NCBI RefSeq assembly: GCF_011303555.1
Contig: NZ_CP049868.1
Location: 2,790,001-2,854,000, forward strand
Direction of reading: 5' to 3'
DNA from: Pedobacter sp. HDW13
GTDB lineage: Bacteria > Bacteroidota > Bacteroidia > Sphingobacteriales > Sphingobacteriaceae
DNA: 64,000 bases
In this document: positions 43,807 to 52,890 of the stretch, in pieces
How the letters are laid out: each line of letters begins with the position of its first letter
Numbering within the stretch: position 1 is the stretch's first letter
The notes under the pieces: generated by a model
Told to the model about the DNA's origin: nothing
The model's input: only the letters and a program-made list of their open reading frames with translations
The model's database searches: none
Program-made: the position numbers and the translations under genes

Positions 43807-45427
43807 GGCCCGATTTTCTGATCCATTTTCTATATGGAATAATCAAAGCTAAAAGAATAGCAGCAAGGCTCAGGAATTTTGCAATAATATCTCCGCTTTT
43901 TACGTAAAAGGTTATTTCGTCATTCAGGTTAATATTTGCTTTTATGGCTGTTCTTGTCCACCATTTAGTACTTTGGGTTACATCGCCACGCTGGTTAATG
44001 AAGCACGAAATACCCGTATTGGCCGAGCGTGCTACGTCGCGGTGTGTTTCTATAGCCCTAAGTTTAGCATACATTTCATGCTGATCTTTGCCTGAGGTAT
44101 TTCCCCACCAGGCATCATTGGTAATAACAGCAATAAACTGGGCACCATCTTTAACCGATTGACCAACCCATTCGCCCCAAAGACTTTCATAACAGATTAC
44201 CGGTGCAACACCAATACCGCTTTGTGCATAAAGTACTTCTGGCTTATCCTGCCAGCCCCAGCCACCAACGGTTCCACCAAGTTGAGCGAATACACCATCC
44301 ATGAAAGAAAATACTTTTGGGAAAGGCATTTTTTCTACACCAGGCACCAGCTTCGATTTATGATAAAACTGTACGTTAGCAGAATTCTCTACCTGCATGG
44401 CTGTGTTAAAATTATCCCAATACAGGTTGTTTTGCGGGTCGTACTTTGCCGAAACTGTTTTTTTTGTCTGGTAAACCTTTATACTTTCTATCCCGGTAAT
44501 GAGCGTTCCGTTTTTGTATTTACTTAAGAAGTTTTGCAGTGCAAAGAAATCAGGATTTGATCTGATCCGATCCTCCTCGGCACGGTTAGGGATAGCCGTT
44601 TCCGGCCAGATAAAATATTCGGTATTGGTTTGGCCAATTGAGTCGGAAAGATGCGTCAAAATTCTGACCTGCTCGGCAGTAGGTATACTCTCCAGTTTTT
44701 GATAAGGATCGATATTGGGCTGAACCACCACTACATTGCTGGGTGTTCCTTTTTGCTCTGCGTTAAAGTATTTTGTTAATGAAACGGCAATTGGAATAAT
44801 AACGACCAATGCCCAGATACCTAAAGTCCTGAGCTTTAAATAGCCACTTTGTGTTTTTAATTTTTTGTAAGCTTCGAAAGCAAGAATATTGCTGGTTAAA
44901 ATCCACAGTGAGCCACCATAAACCCCGGTATAATCGTACCATTGTGCCAGTTGGTGCATGCCTGCCAGTCCGTTACCTAAAGTCATCCAGGGGAAAGCCA
45001 GGTCCCAGGTTTGTTGCAGATACTCTAATGCAATGTAAAAGGAGATTAAGCCAATATAAGCTACGGTTTTATTAACGTACCTACCCAAACGGTAATAAAG
45101 CCAAACCGAAAAAGTCATTAAAAGTGCGCCCAAACCATAGGGGATTAACGATACCGGTATAGCTACGATGGGATTGTTGTAGGCACTAATGGCGTTGTAA
45201 ACCCAGTAAATAGCTGCTGTGTTCCAAGTTAAGAACGTTAAGCCTGCAGTAAGGAAAATCTGCTTGCCGGTTTTTTTGATACCACTGTTTGCAATGCTGT
45301 CGATTGCAATTAGCAGGGGCACCAATCCAATTAACAATAATGGTGTGGTAAATGGCATAGGCGGCCAGGCCAGCCACAGTAAAAATGCACTTAAGAGGGC
45401 CAGGAGGTAGGTTTGCTTGGATTTCAT
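43799..45427 (-). CDS. lnt: Apolipoprotein N-acyltransferase
   Basis: Lnt adds the third acyl chain to lipoproteins. The 542 residues begin with about seven membrane helices and continue with a nitrilase-like domain holding the triad: Glu in FIWPETAIPNR, Lys in FYHKSKLVPGVEKMPF and Cys in APVICYESLWGEWV. It is the first gene of the operon lnt-dinB-lspA (overlap of 8 bases, then a 6-base gap). Confidence 0.95.
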   Translation of the reverse strand: MKSKQTYLLALLSAFLLWLAWPPMPFTTPLLLIGLVPLLIAIDSIANSGIKKTGKQIFLTAGLTFLTWNTAAIYWVYNAISAYNNPIVAIPVSLIPYGLGALLMTFSVWLYYRLGRYVNKTVAYIGLISFYIALEYLQQTWDLAFPWMTLGNGLAGMHQLAQWYDYTGVYGGSLWILTSNILAFEAYKKLKTQSGYLKLRTLGIWALVVIIPIAVSLTKYFNAEQKGTPSNVVVVQPNIDPYQKLESIPTAEQVRILTHLSDSIGQTNTEYFIWPETAIPNRAEEDRIRSNPDFFALQNFLSKYKNGTLITGIESIKVYQTKKTVSAKYDPQNNLYWDNFNTAMQVENSANVQFYHKSKLVPGVEKMPFPKVFSFMDGVFAQLGGTVGGWGWQDKPEVLYAQSGIGVAPVICYESLWGEWVGQSVKDGAQFIAVITNDAWWGNTSGKDQHEMYAKLRAIETHRDVARSANTGISCFINQRGDVTQSTKWWTRTAIKANINLNDEITFYVKSGDIIAKFLSLAAILLALIIPYRKWIRKSGHA

Positions 45428-45430
45428 ATA

Positions 45431-45548
45431 AAATTACTTGTCATTCTGACGTAGGAAGAATCTCTACGCAGCAGAAAACTGATGCTGTTCTTGTTAATAT
45501 AAGGCAGTATTACTATGTCAGAGATGCTTCGTGCCTCAGCATGACAGT
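45431..45548. repeat. REP-like inverted repeat TGTCATTCTGA...TCAGCATGACA
   Basis: The arms lie at about 45431-45468 and 45510-45548. Outer TGTCATTCTGA pairs with TCAGCATGACA (one mismatch), and inner GAAGAATCTCT with AGAGATGCTTC (one mismatch). It sits between lnt and the PH/SHOCT-like gene. This is a typical dispersed Sphingobacteriaceae palindrome by my recollection; copy number must be checked. Confidence 0.75.
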
Positions 45549-45553
45549 ATTGT

Positions 45554-46201
45554 TTATAAACTATCTAAAATATTTGCTTTTTTGGCTTCGTACTCTTCTT
45601 GTGTAATCAGGTGTTTATCGTACAAAGTTTTAAGCTTGCGTAGCTTTAATGTTGTTTCATCTTCAGCTTCTTCTACCACTTCGGCAATTTGGATAACCGG
45701 TTGCTCAGGTTCTGGCGCCGGGGCAGGAATTTCGGCAAATGGCTGTGCATTTAAATTAATGGGAGAGGCTGTTGCACGGTTTTCTTCCAATTTTTGCTGA
45801 CGCAACATTTCTTTATACTCTTCTAACTGCTGATTAGCCGCCTGGTGTAATTTGCGTGCCTGTACTTTAGGAATAAATTCGGTTACAATATTTTCGCCGT
45901 GTTGTGGCACACAGATAAATTTAGAACCGAAAAACTCTTCTTTAAACGAAACTTCTTTAATGCTTTTCCATGAAATATCTTTAAAATTCATGGTTAAACC
46001 CAGGTTGCCCGGTTCGCAGTAAAAAATCCTTTTGTTCGAAATGGCAATGCTATCGGGTAACAAGTTTACAGCTGGCTTTTTCTGCACAGCTAAATATAAA
46101 AGCTCTTCGCCTGTAGTTAAAAGATCGTTTAATTTTCCAATCACCTTTTCAACCGCTTTTGGGTCTTGTTCGTCGCTTAGAAATCTATCTATACTAATCA
46201 T
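45554..46201 (-). CDS. PH-like domain protein with C-terminal SHOCT motif
   Basis: The 215-residue cytoplasmic protein has an N-terminal bacterial PH-like domain (SIAISNKRIFYCEPGN, FKDISWKSIKEVSF), a helical Gln-rich segment, a Pro/Glu linker (IPAPAPEPEQP) and a SHOCT-like end: KLRKLKTLYDKHLITQEEYEAKKANIL. SHOCT motifs are short helical modules of unclear role. Function is unknown. Confidence 0.75.
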   Translation of the reverse strand: MISIDRFLSDEQDPKAVEKVIGKLNDLLTTGEELLYLAVQKKPAVNLLPDSIAISNKRIFYCEPGNLGLTMNFKDISWKSIKEVSFKEEFFGSKFICVPQHGENIVTEFIPKVQARKLHQAANQQLEEYKEMLRQQKLEENRATASPINLNAQPFAEIPAPAPEPEQPVIQIAEVVEEAEDETTLKLRKLKTLYDKHLITQEEYEAKKANILDSL

Positions 46202-46240
46202 AATATTTTTTAAAATTGATGTGTTGTTTATGTTCAGATG

Positions 46241-46954
46241 CTAATCTTCGGCATCATCATATTTGTTCTTGTTCTTTGTTACGGTTTTACCCGCTATGCA
46301 AATTACAAATTCTCCTTTTAAAGTATTGTTTTCAAAGTGTGATTTTATTTCAGTTAAAGTGCCTCTTACAGTTTCTTCGAACATTTTGGTCAGCTCTCTG
46401 CTTACTGATGCCTGCCGTTCTGCTCCCAAATATTGCGCAAACTCTTCTAAAGTTTTTAATAAACGGTGCGGACTTTCATAAAGTATAATGGTGCGCTCTT
46501 CTTCGGCCAGTTTTTTAAATTTAGTTTGCCTACCTTTTTTAACGGGTAAAAAACCTTCAAAACAAAAGGCATCGGCGGGGAGACCCGAATTAACCAAAGC
46601 TGGAACAAAAGCAGTTGCGCCGGGCAGGCACTCTACGGCAATATCGTTTTTAATGGCCTCGCGCACGAGAAAGAAACCGGGATCGGAAATGGCAGGAGTA
46701 CCGGCATCCGAGATCAGGGCAATTTTCTGCCCCTCATTTAAAAACCTGATAATTTCTGAAGTGGCCTTATGTTCGTTATGCTGGTGGTGCGCGAAAACCC
46801 TTTTGTCAATGCCGAAATGCTTGAGCATGGGTGCGCTGGTGCGGGTATCTTCGGCCAAAATTAAATCACATTCTTTTAGAATCCGGATTGCCCTAAAGGT
46901 CATGTCCTCCAGGTTGCCTATTGGCGTGGGTACGAGAAATAGTTTGCCATCCAT
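46241..46954 (-). CDS. rsmI: 16S rRNA (cytidine-1402-2'-O)-methyltransferase
   Basis: RsmI methylates the ribose of C1402 in the ribosomal P site using SAM. The 237 residues show the family marks LVPTPIGNLEDMTFRA near the start, LAEDTRTS near 35, ISDAGTPAISDPGF near 80-93, CLPGATAFVPALV near 107 and YESPHR near 155. The C-terminus (KGEFVICIAG) is as usual. Confidence 0.96.
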   Translation of the reverse strand: MDGKLFLVPTPIGNLEDMTFRAIRILKECDLILAEDTRTSAPMLKHFGIDKRVFAHHQHNEHKATSEIIRFLNEGQKIALISDAGTPAISDPGFFLVREAIKNDIAVECLPGATAFVPALVNSGLPADAFCFEGFLPVKKGRQTKFKKLAEEERTIILYESPHRLLKTLEEFAQYLGAERQASVSRELTKMFEETVRGTLTEIKSHFENNTLKGEFVICIAGKTVTKNKNKYDDAED

Positions 46955-47055
46955 TGTATCAGGTATTTGTATCGGGTATTAAGTATTAGGTATCAAGTAT
47001 CAAGTTATTGAGCTGCGGATGGTTGAAAACTGCAAACTAAAAACTGAAAACTCTT
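46955..47055. repeat. Word-repeat spacer (GGTATC/AAGTATC and AAAACTG)
   Basis: Two simple word arrays stand here: GTATCAGGTATTTGTATCGGG with TATTAAGTATTAGGTATC, and then GAAAACTGCAAACT with AAAAACTGAAAACTC. They lie between the divergent rsmI and serS genes and end just before the serS promoter box. Confidence 0.55.
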
Positions 47056-47057
47056 TC

Positions 47058-47065
47058 TATCTTTG
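47058..47065 (+). promoter_or_regulatory. Probable -7 promoter box of serS
   Basis: TATCTTTG matches TAnnTTTG exactly, 16 bases before the serS ATG. Confidence 0.55.
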
Positions 47066-47081
47066 TGAAAAAAATAAAATA

Positions 47082-48353
47082 ATGCTGCAAGTTAACTATA
47101 TCCGCGAAAATAGAGAGAAAGTTTTAGAACGTTTAAGTGTACGTAATTTTAAACAACCAGAACTGGTAGACGAAATCATTAAAATTGATGAAGAACGCCG
47201 TTCCACTCAAACTTCGTTAGATAGTATTTCTGCAGAGGCCAATGCAGCCGCTAAACAAATTGGCGATCTAATGCGAGCAGGCAAAAAAGAAGAAGCTGAG
47301 GCAATTAAAGCGCAAACTGCTTCTCATAAAGAAAATATTAAAAACCTAGGCGATAAATTAAATGAACTGGAAACGGCGCAGCATAATCTGATTGTTCAGT
47401 TGCCAAACCTGCCTTATCATTTGGTAAAACAAGGCTCAACTGCCGATGATAACGAAATTGTGCTTACACATGGCGAACCAGCAAAATTACCAACTAAGGC
47501 CTTGCCACATTGGGAGCTTGCTGCTAAATATGATATTATTGATTTCGAACTGGGCGTTAAAATAACCGGTGCAGGTTTTCCTGTTTATAAAGGAAAAGGT
47601 GCCAGGTTGCAACGTGCACTTATCAATTTCTTTTTGGATCACGCTACTGCTGCGGGGTATAAAGAAATGCAGGTACCACATTTGGTAAATGCAGCTTCGG
47701 GTTTTGGAACCGGACAGTTGCCAGATAAGGAAGGACAAATGTATCACTCAACGGTTGATGATCTATATTTAATTCCAACGGCCGAAGTTCCGGTAACTAA
47801 TTTATACCGCGATGTTATTGTTAAGGAAGAAGATTTACCGGTTAAAAATACGGCTTACACTCCTTGTTTCCGCAGGGAAGCAGGTTCTTATGGTGCACAC
47901 GTACGCGGTTTAAATCGATTACACCAGTTTGATAAGGTAGAGGTTGTACAAATTACCCATCCAGATAAATCGTACGAAACATTGGAAGATATGAGCCAGT
48001 ATGTTCAATCGCTTTTACAAGAGCTTGGTTTACACTACCGTGTTTTACGTTTATGTGGTGGCGATATGGGCTTCACATCGGCTATGACATACGATATGGA
48101 AGTGTGGAGTGCTGCTCAGGAACGTTGGTTAGAGGTTTCTTCTGTTTCTAACTTCGAAACTTATCAAACCAACCGTTTAAAACTACGTTTTAAAGGGAAA
48201 GAAGGCAAAGCACAACTGGCACACTCGTTAAACGGAAGTGCACTGGCATTACCACGTATTGTAGCTTCTATTTTAGAGAACTACCAAACCGAGAACGGCA
48301 TTAAAATCCCTGAAGCTTTGGTGAAGTACACAGGGTTTGATATGATTGATTAG
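47082..48353 (+). CDS. serS: Seryl-tRNA synthetase
   Basis: SerS charges tRNA-Ser. From ATG 47082 the product has 423 residues; an upstream ATG at 47019 lies before the promoter box and adds unconserved residues. An N-terminal coiled-coil arm (about 30-100) is followed by the class II core with TAEVPVTNLY, motif 2 TPCFRREAGSYG near 262-273 and motif 3 NGSALALPRIVASILENYQ near 385-403. Confidence 0.97.
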   Translation: MLQVNYIRENREKVLERLSVRNFKQPELVDEIIKIDEERRSTQTSLDSISAEANAAAKQIGDLMRAGKKEEAEAIKAQTASHKENIKNLGDKLNELETAQHNLIVQLPNLPYHLVKQGSTADDNEIVLTHGEPAKLPTKALPHWELAAKYDIIDFELGVKITGAGFPVYKGKGARLQRALINFFLDHATAAGYKEMQVPHLVNAASGFGTGQLPDKEGQMYHSTVDDLYLIPTAEVPVTNLYRDVIVKEEDLPVKNTAYTPCFRREAGSYGAHVRGLNRLHQFDKVEVVQITHPDKSYETLEDMSQYVQSLLQELGLHYRVLRLCGGDMGFTSAMTYDMEVWSAAQERWLEVSSVSNFETYQTNRLKLRFKGKEGKAQLAHSLNGSALALPRIVASILENYQTENGIKIPEALVKYTGFDMID

Positions 48354-48422
48354 GGGTAACTAACGAAGTTTTGAGGGCAAGGTGCATGAGGAACTTCGAT
48401 AGTTTAGCAAGAAGGGCTAAGA

Positions 48423-48505
48423 CTTACGAAGTTTTCACCGCATAATCCTTAGCTAACTTCGTAAGAAGTGCATAAAAAAAGCTTTGCATCACTGCAAAGC
48501 TTTTT
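48423..48505. terminator. Bidirectional terminator plus inverted repeat after serS
   Basis: AAAAAGCTTTGCA pairs with TGCAAAGCTTTTT at about 48476-48503, a good terminator on both strands. In front of it CTTACGAAGTT (48423-48433) pairs with AACTTCGTAAG (48455-48465), and ACGAAGTTTT also occurs near 48364. Confidence 0.85.
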
Positions 48506-48533
48506 GTTTTTATATAGATAGATGTAATTTCGA

Positions 48534-48848
48534 TTATAGGATCAGGATCAACAATAAGATGATGATGATAATGGCACCAACTGAAAGGTAAACACCACCA
48601 GAGATTGCGCGTGCTTGTCCTTTTAACTCTCTTAATTCGCTGCGTAATGCCTTACGTTCTGCTTTAGTTAGGTTTGATTTGTCCATGTCTCTGATTTCTT
48701 CAACACGGGTTTTAATTCTTTCTAATTTTACAGCCTGTTCTGCAGTTAATTCAGTTGGATTCTTAGCAGGTTTATCAGCTGCCTGAGCCGAATTAAAACT
48801 AATGCCTAAAGCGAAAACCAAGGCTAGCGTGTAGATGAATTTTTTCAT
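48534..48848 (-). CDS. Small exported protein with C-terminal membrane helix
   Basis: The 104-residue product has a signal peptide (MKKFIYTLALVFALGISFNSAQA), a charged helical middle (LERIKTRVEEIRDMDKSNLTKAERKALRSELREL) and a strong C-terminal helix GAIIIIILLLILIL. It would sit in the inner membrane with the helix-rich part outside the cytoplasm. No family is recognised. Similar small proteins are frequent in this group. Confidence 0.7.
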   Translation of the reverse strand: MKKFIYTLALVFALGISFNSAQAADKPAKNPTELTAEQAVKLERIKTRVEEIRDMDKSNLTKAERKALRSELRELKGQARAISGGVYLSVGAIIIIILLLILIL

Positions 48849-48944
48849 AATATTAATTTTTTTAGTGTTCGACCTCTAACTAACAAAAAACCTACCAAAA
48901 TGTTCTGGTAGGTTTTAAAAACAGCTAATTAAATGTTAAATATG

Positions 48945-49634
48945 TTATTTGATTTCGAAAACTACATTAACACTGAAGTTTAACTTAATTTTTTTGAAGT
49001 CGATTTCCGGTGCAGCATCTGCAGATTCGGCCATTGCCGACTTCATCATGTAGTTTCTGTAAACAGGTTGTACAACATTGTCGCCACCATCCTGTATCTC
49101 AATTACGCTACCTAATTTATCGCCCAAAGCTTCTACCATGTAAGCCGCTTTTTCTTTTGCAGCTAATAAGGCTTTAATTTTCAGCTCTTTTTTCAGGCTT
49201 TCGATTTTGCTGTAATCATAGCTTTCGATGTTGGTGTTTGCAATACCTTTGGCATCAATGGCCTCAATGATGGTGTTAAACTTGTTTAAATCGCTAACTT
49301 TTAAGCGGTATTGTTTGCTGGCTAAAAAATCAGGATTTTTCTTTTTCTCTGTAGCATAGTTCCAGCTGCTTAAATTGCTGATGGTTAAATTTTCTTTTGC
49401 AATACCAGCTTTTTGAACCGCTGCATAGAGTTGTTTTTCTAATTCAGTAATTTCTACTTTTTTCTTACCGTTTAAGTATTCTTTTAGCGAAATGCCAATG
49501 TAAATAATATCGGGTGTAACTTCTGTTTCGGAGGTACCGCTAACATTAATTTTTCTGCGTAAATCTACTTGTTGAGCCATCGCTGTCGATAATCCTAAAA
49601 ATGCAACTAATGCAAGTGCTATTAACTTTTTCAT
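48945..49634 (-). CDS. SIMPL domain (DUF541) protein, periplasmic
   Basis: The 229-residue protein has a signal peptide (MKKLIALALVAFLGLSTAMAQ). The SIMPL/DUF541 fold shows INVSGTSETEVTPDIIYIGI at the start, YRLKVSDLNKFNTIIEAID in the middle and ALLAAKEKAAYMVEALG near 160. E. coli YggE is the best-known member and lowers oxidative damage by an unknown mechanism. Confidence 0.9.
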   Translation of the reverse strand: MKKLIALALVAFLGLSTAMAQQVDLRRKINVSGTSETEVTPDIIYIGISLKEYLNGKKKVEITELEKQLYAAVQKAGIAKENLTISNLSSWNYATEKKKNPDFLASKQYRLKVSDLNKFNTIIEAIDAKGIANTNIESYDYSKIESLKKELKIKALLAAKEKAAYMVEALGDKLGSVIEIQDGGDNVVQPVYRNYMMKSAMAESADAAPEIDFKKIKLNFSVNVVFEIK

Positions 49635-50153
49635 AATTCAAATTTTTCTTTGTGTGTACTGTAAAGATGTAAGTGCTGCACAAATTCCACACCGTGATTA
49701 AAATATTTTTTGTTTTCCCTGATAACGGGCTTCACTTTCAAATAGCTACAATCAGGCCATTATTTATTGAAGTATAGGGTGATTTTTCAGTCTATCTTGT
49801 TTATTTCCAGTTGGATGTATTTTTGTGAAATAAAGACCGAAACGAGTTTTTTTAGGCCGAAAAGGCTAAAAATAAATTATAAAATATTTTTTAAATTTTA
49901 GTGGTGATGACCTTCGTTGAGTTAAAATTGTAGCCAAAGTATAGCTTATGCCTGTACTCAAAAAGGTTAATTTGGATTGAAAAATGTAAAACGGGTAGAG
50001 CGTGTTTTCTCAATCGAGAAAAATTATGCGCAAGGTTTTATGCTTAAATAGACGGAATTATATAGGATTATAAAACCGAGCGCAGCAGAATATTTCTGCA
50101 GAATTTTAATCTTATTGTATCCTTAAACTGATACAAATGGAGCGTATTTAGCG
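49635..50153. other. Gap of about 520 bases with an orphan promoter-like site
   Basis: No protein gene is seen. On the plus strand TTG (49797-49799) and TATTTTTG (49818-49825), 18 bases apart, form a good Bacteroidota promoter but no coding frame follows. A short hairpin GCAGAA/TTCTGC lies at 50086-50100. A small RNA is possible. Confidence 0.4.
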
Positions 50154-50154
50154 G

Positions 50155-50607
50155 TTAAACTTTTGAAACTTTAACGGCAGTTGGTCCTTTTTGGCCCATT
50201 TCAACTTCGAAAGTAACTTTATCACCTTCTTTAATCTGTGTGATTAAACCATTGGCGTGAACAAAGATGCTATCCTGAGTTTCGGTATTTTTAATGAATC
50301 CGTAACCTTTACTATCGTTAAAGAAAGTAACTGTTCCTTTTTTAACCGGGCTTTCGTCAATAATATCCTCTTGTCTTGAAATACCAATCTGAATGTCTTC
50401 AGTATTGATTACTTTCTTTTTGCTTGGATCGGGTGGAGTAGAAGAGATGTTTCCGTTTTCGTCAACGTAAGCCATCATATCTTCAAGCGATAAGCCTTTT
50501 TTAGCATTAGCCTGACGTTCTTCTTTTTTCTCTTGTTTCTCTTTTTGTTTCTTTAATCGTTTTTTTTCGTTCTCTTTTTTACTGTATGTTGCCTGAGATT
50601 TAGCCAT
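50155..50607 (-). CDS. Cold-shock domain protein with basic N-terminal extension
   Basis: The 150-residue protein has a CSD at residues 87-150: KGTVTFFNDSKGYGFIKN (RNP1) and DSIFVHANGL (RNP2), which bind single-stranded nucleic acid. The first 40 residues are a Lys/Glu-rich helix (KKENEKKRLKKQKEKQEKK). This long form with an added helical tail is common in Bacteroidota. Minus-strand TATCTTTG at 50666-50659 is an exact promoter box, leaving a leader of about 45 bases. Confidence 0.93.
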   Translation of the reverse strand: MAKSQATYSKKENEKKRLKKQKEKQEKKEERQANAKKGLSLEDMMAYVDENGNISSTPPDPSKKKVINTEDIQIGISRQEDIIDESPVKKGTVTFFNDSKGYGFIKNTETQDSIFVHANGLITQIKEGDKVTFEVEMGQKGPTAVKVSKV

Positions 50608-50753
50608 ATTTTATTTAATTGTTTTGTTTTAGAAGGGTGAGTGGAATGGAGAATTATGCAAAGATAACAATACTTAAGCATAAACACGATTTTATTCGGG
50701 AATGCCCTTAATAAATTATCTAAGTTTTATTCGCCAAATTCGCATAAAATCAG

Positions 50754-51286
50754 TTACATAGCTGCCCAACTGGCTTTATCTACCTGGTAAACAAAATTCA
50801 ATTTTACCGGTTCGCCGTAATAGGCTACTTCTAATTCGCCAACTTTGCTTGCCCTAATTTTTCTGTAGCTTTTTGCGAACGATAGTTGCTTGCGCCAATA
50901 TGCAAAATTACTTTATCTACAAATTGAAATGCATAATCAAGCATCAGTGTTTTTAGCGCGCGGTTGTGCCCTTTTCCCCAAAATTCGCGACCGATAAAGG
51001 TGTAACCAACAGCAACCGAACTGTTTTCTTCATCCAGTTCGTAATATCTTGAGCTCCCTACAATTTTGCCCGTTTCTTTTTCATAAACAATAAATGCCCC
51101 TTTCGATTCGATTGCGCCCTTAAAGAAATTCTGAAAAACTGTTCTCTGGTAACGGTCTTTGTTTGGATGCTGCTCCCAGATCAGCGGATCGGATGCTACC
51201 GCATACAAGGCTTCAAAGTCAGTTTCTTTTAACGGAACTATTTGAATTAAATCGTTTTCTAAGGTTGGTTGTAAATCGAAATACAT
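50754..51286 (-). pseudogene. GNAT family acetyltransferase, split by a 1-base deletion in an A run
   Basis: The protein starts MYFDLQPTLENDLIQIVPL and has a GNAT core with SVAVGYTFIGREFWGKGHNRALK (acetyl-CoA loop). After SQKATEKL the frame ends at 50831, but the next frame continues IRASKVGELEVAYYGEPVKL and NFVYQVDKASW to a stop at 50754-50756, as in full-length relatives (about 177 residues). One A is missing from the run at 50858-50862 (T on the plus strand). Substrate is unknown; it may be an amino-group or N-terminal acetylase. Confidence 0.85.
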
Positions 51287-51295
51287 ATGGGTTGG

Positions 51296-51400
51296 TTATA
51301 AAAACGGCCAGCTAAAAAGCCAGCCGTTTGTTGAGTATTTTATAGTAGGGACCCTGAAACAAATCCGATAGGTATTGGATCAGGGTGTCGGACTCGTAGT
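51296..51400 (-). terminator. fabV terminator and adjacent small palindrome
   Basis: Minus-strand AAACGGCTGGC pairs with GCTGGCCGTTT and runs into five T (51296-51330): a terminator for fabV. Between it and the fabV stop a second inverted repeat ACCCTGA (51351-51357)/TCAGGGT (51380-51386) surrounds AAACAAATCCGATAGG. Confidence 0.7.
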
Positions 51401-52594
51401 CTAGTCTACCAGACCTTCAATGGCAACCACTTCGTTTGCTTCTTTCTGATAATCTACTTTATCAATTTCGAAACCGAACAGGCTTAAGAAATCAGATCTG
51501 TAACCTGGTAAATCGCCAATGGCTGGCAAAGTTTCGGTTGTAGCTTGCTCCCAAAGTTCGGCCACTTTTGCCTGTACATCTTCGCGCATTTCCCAATCGT
51601 CAATCCTGATTCTGCCTTTTTCATCAACAGGAACCGGGTTGCCTGTAAATAACCTGTCGGCATATAACCTTTGGATTTGCTCAATGGTACCTTCGTGAAT
51701 GCCTTCGGCTTTCATTACCTTGTACAATAAAGAGATATACAACGGAATAACCGGAATAGCTGAACTGGCTTGTGTAACCAATGCTTTGTTTACCGATACA
51801 TAGGCTTTACCGTTAATATCTTTTAATTTATCGCCAATGGTAAAGGCTGTAGCTTCTAAATCGTCTTTTGCACGGCCTATGGTACCTTTGCGGTAAACCG
51901 GTTCGGTTAAAGCAGGGCCAATGTAAGAGTAAGCCACTGTGGTAGCACCATCAGCCAAAAGGTTATCGGCTTTTAGGGCGTCAATCCACATTGACCAATC
52001 TTCGCCACCCATTACTGCCACGGTGTTGGCAATATCTTCTTCTGTTGCAGGCTCGATCGAAACTTCGCTTACATTGCCTGTATGGAAATCGACAGTTTTA
52101 TTGGTGTAAGTTTCGCCGATTGGTTTTAAGGTAGAACGGTGTAAAACTTCTGTATCAGGGTGTTTTCTAACCGGAGAGGCTAAACTGTAAATCACTAAAT
52201 CTACCTGACCTAAATCAGCTTTGATCAGTTCGAGCGTTTTTGCTTTGATTTCTTTTGAGAAGGCATCGCCATTGATGCTTTTAGCGTATAAGCCAGCTGC
52301 ATGTGCTTCTTTTTCAAATGCGGCACTGTTGTACCAGCCCGGTGAAGCAGTTTTACCTTCTGAAGGTGCTTTTTCGAAAAATACGCCAATGGTAGAAGCG
52401 TCAGAGCCAAAAGCAGCAGCAATTCTTGAAGCTAAACCGAAACCGGTTGAAGCACCAATTACCAATACTTTTTTAGGGCCGTTGATAGCTCCTTTTGATT
52501 TTACATATTCAATTTGATTCTTTACGTTTTGAGCGCAACCGTCAGGGTGTGCTGTTAAACAGATAAAGCCCCTCATTCTAGGTTCGATAATCAT
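51401..52594 (-). CDS. fabV: Trans-2-enoyl-CoA/ACP reductase FabV
   Basis: FabV does the last reduction of fatty-acid elongation using NADH and is often triclosan-resistant. The 397 residues begin MIIEPRMRGFICLTAHPDGC and carry KKVLVIGASTGFGLASRI (NADH fold, 42-59), LVIYSLASPVRK near 135 and the catalytic Tyr-x8-Lys segment YSYIGPALTEPVYRKGTIGRAK near 225-246. It is a long SDR, as expected. I see no fabI in the window. Confidence 0.96.
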   Translation of the reverse strand: MIIEPRMRGFICLTAHPDGCAQNVKNQIEYVKSKGAINGPKKVLVIGASTGFGLASRIAAAFGSDASTIGVFFEKAPSEGKTASPGWYNSAAFEKEAHAAGLYAKSINGDAFSKEIKAKTLELIKADLGQVDLVIYSLASPVRKHPDTEVLHRSTLKPIGETYTNKTVDFHTGNVSEVSIEPATEEDIANTVAVMGGEDWSMWIDALKADNLLADGATTVAYSYIGPALTEPVYRKGTIGRAKDDLEATAFTIGDKLKDINGKAYVSVNKALVTQASSAIPVIPLYISLLYKVMKAEGIHEGTIEQIQRLYADRLFTGNPVPVDEKGRIRIDDWEMREDVQAKVAELWEQATTETLPAIGDLPGYRSDFLSLFGFEIDKVDYQKEANEVVAIEGLVD

Positions 52595-52890
52595 TTTTGT
52601 TCTTTTTTACGTTTTGTAATGTTAAAATAAGGACGCTTTAAAGGACTCTTGAAAAGCTTTAGTGCCCAAATCTTTAACGAAGATAAATTTTTAATTGCTT
52701 AACATTAAATGAATTTTAAATATTGAAGGTTTTTAAGTGGAAGCGTGTTTCTATTTTTAACCGCAAAGGGGGCAAAGAAACGCAAAGCTATAGTTATTGG
52801 CAATTAGACTCCGGACTTCTAACTCCCGACTTCCGACTCTCACATATTTCTTTTATTTTAGCGGCACACAGATAAAACCGGTAACCATTA
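52595..52890. repeat. Gap with half-palindrome AACCGCAAAG and ACTCCGGACT words
   Basis: 52756-52788 reads TTTTAACCGCAAAG then GGCAAAGAAACGCAAAG, a half copy of the element before dnaG. 52806-52840 repeats the words GACTCCGGACTTC, TAACTCCCGACTTCC and GACTCTC. No gene is visible. Confidence 0.55.

Noticed and set aside
46488..46982. 164-codon frame opposite rsmI
   Set aside because: It is fully antisense to rsmI, with no start context and no recognisable motif.
51340..51400. Possible tRNA-like fold between the GNAT gene and fabV
   Set aside because: It is too short for a tRNA, and no T-arm or anticodon arm is present; it is a simple palindrome.
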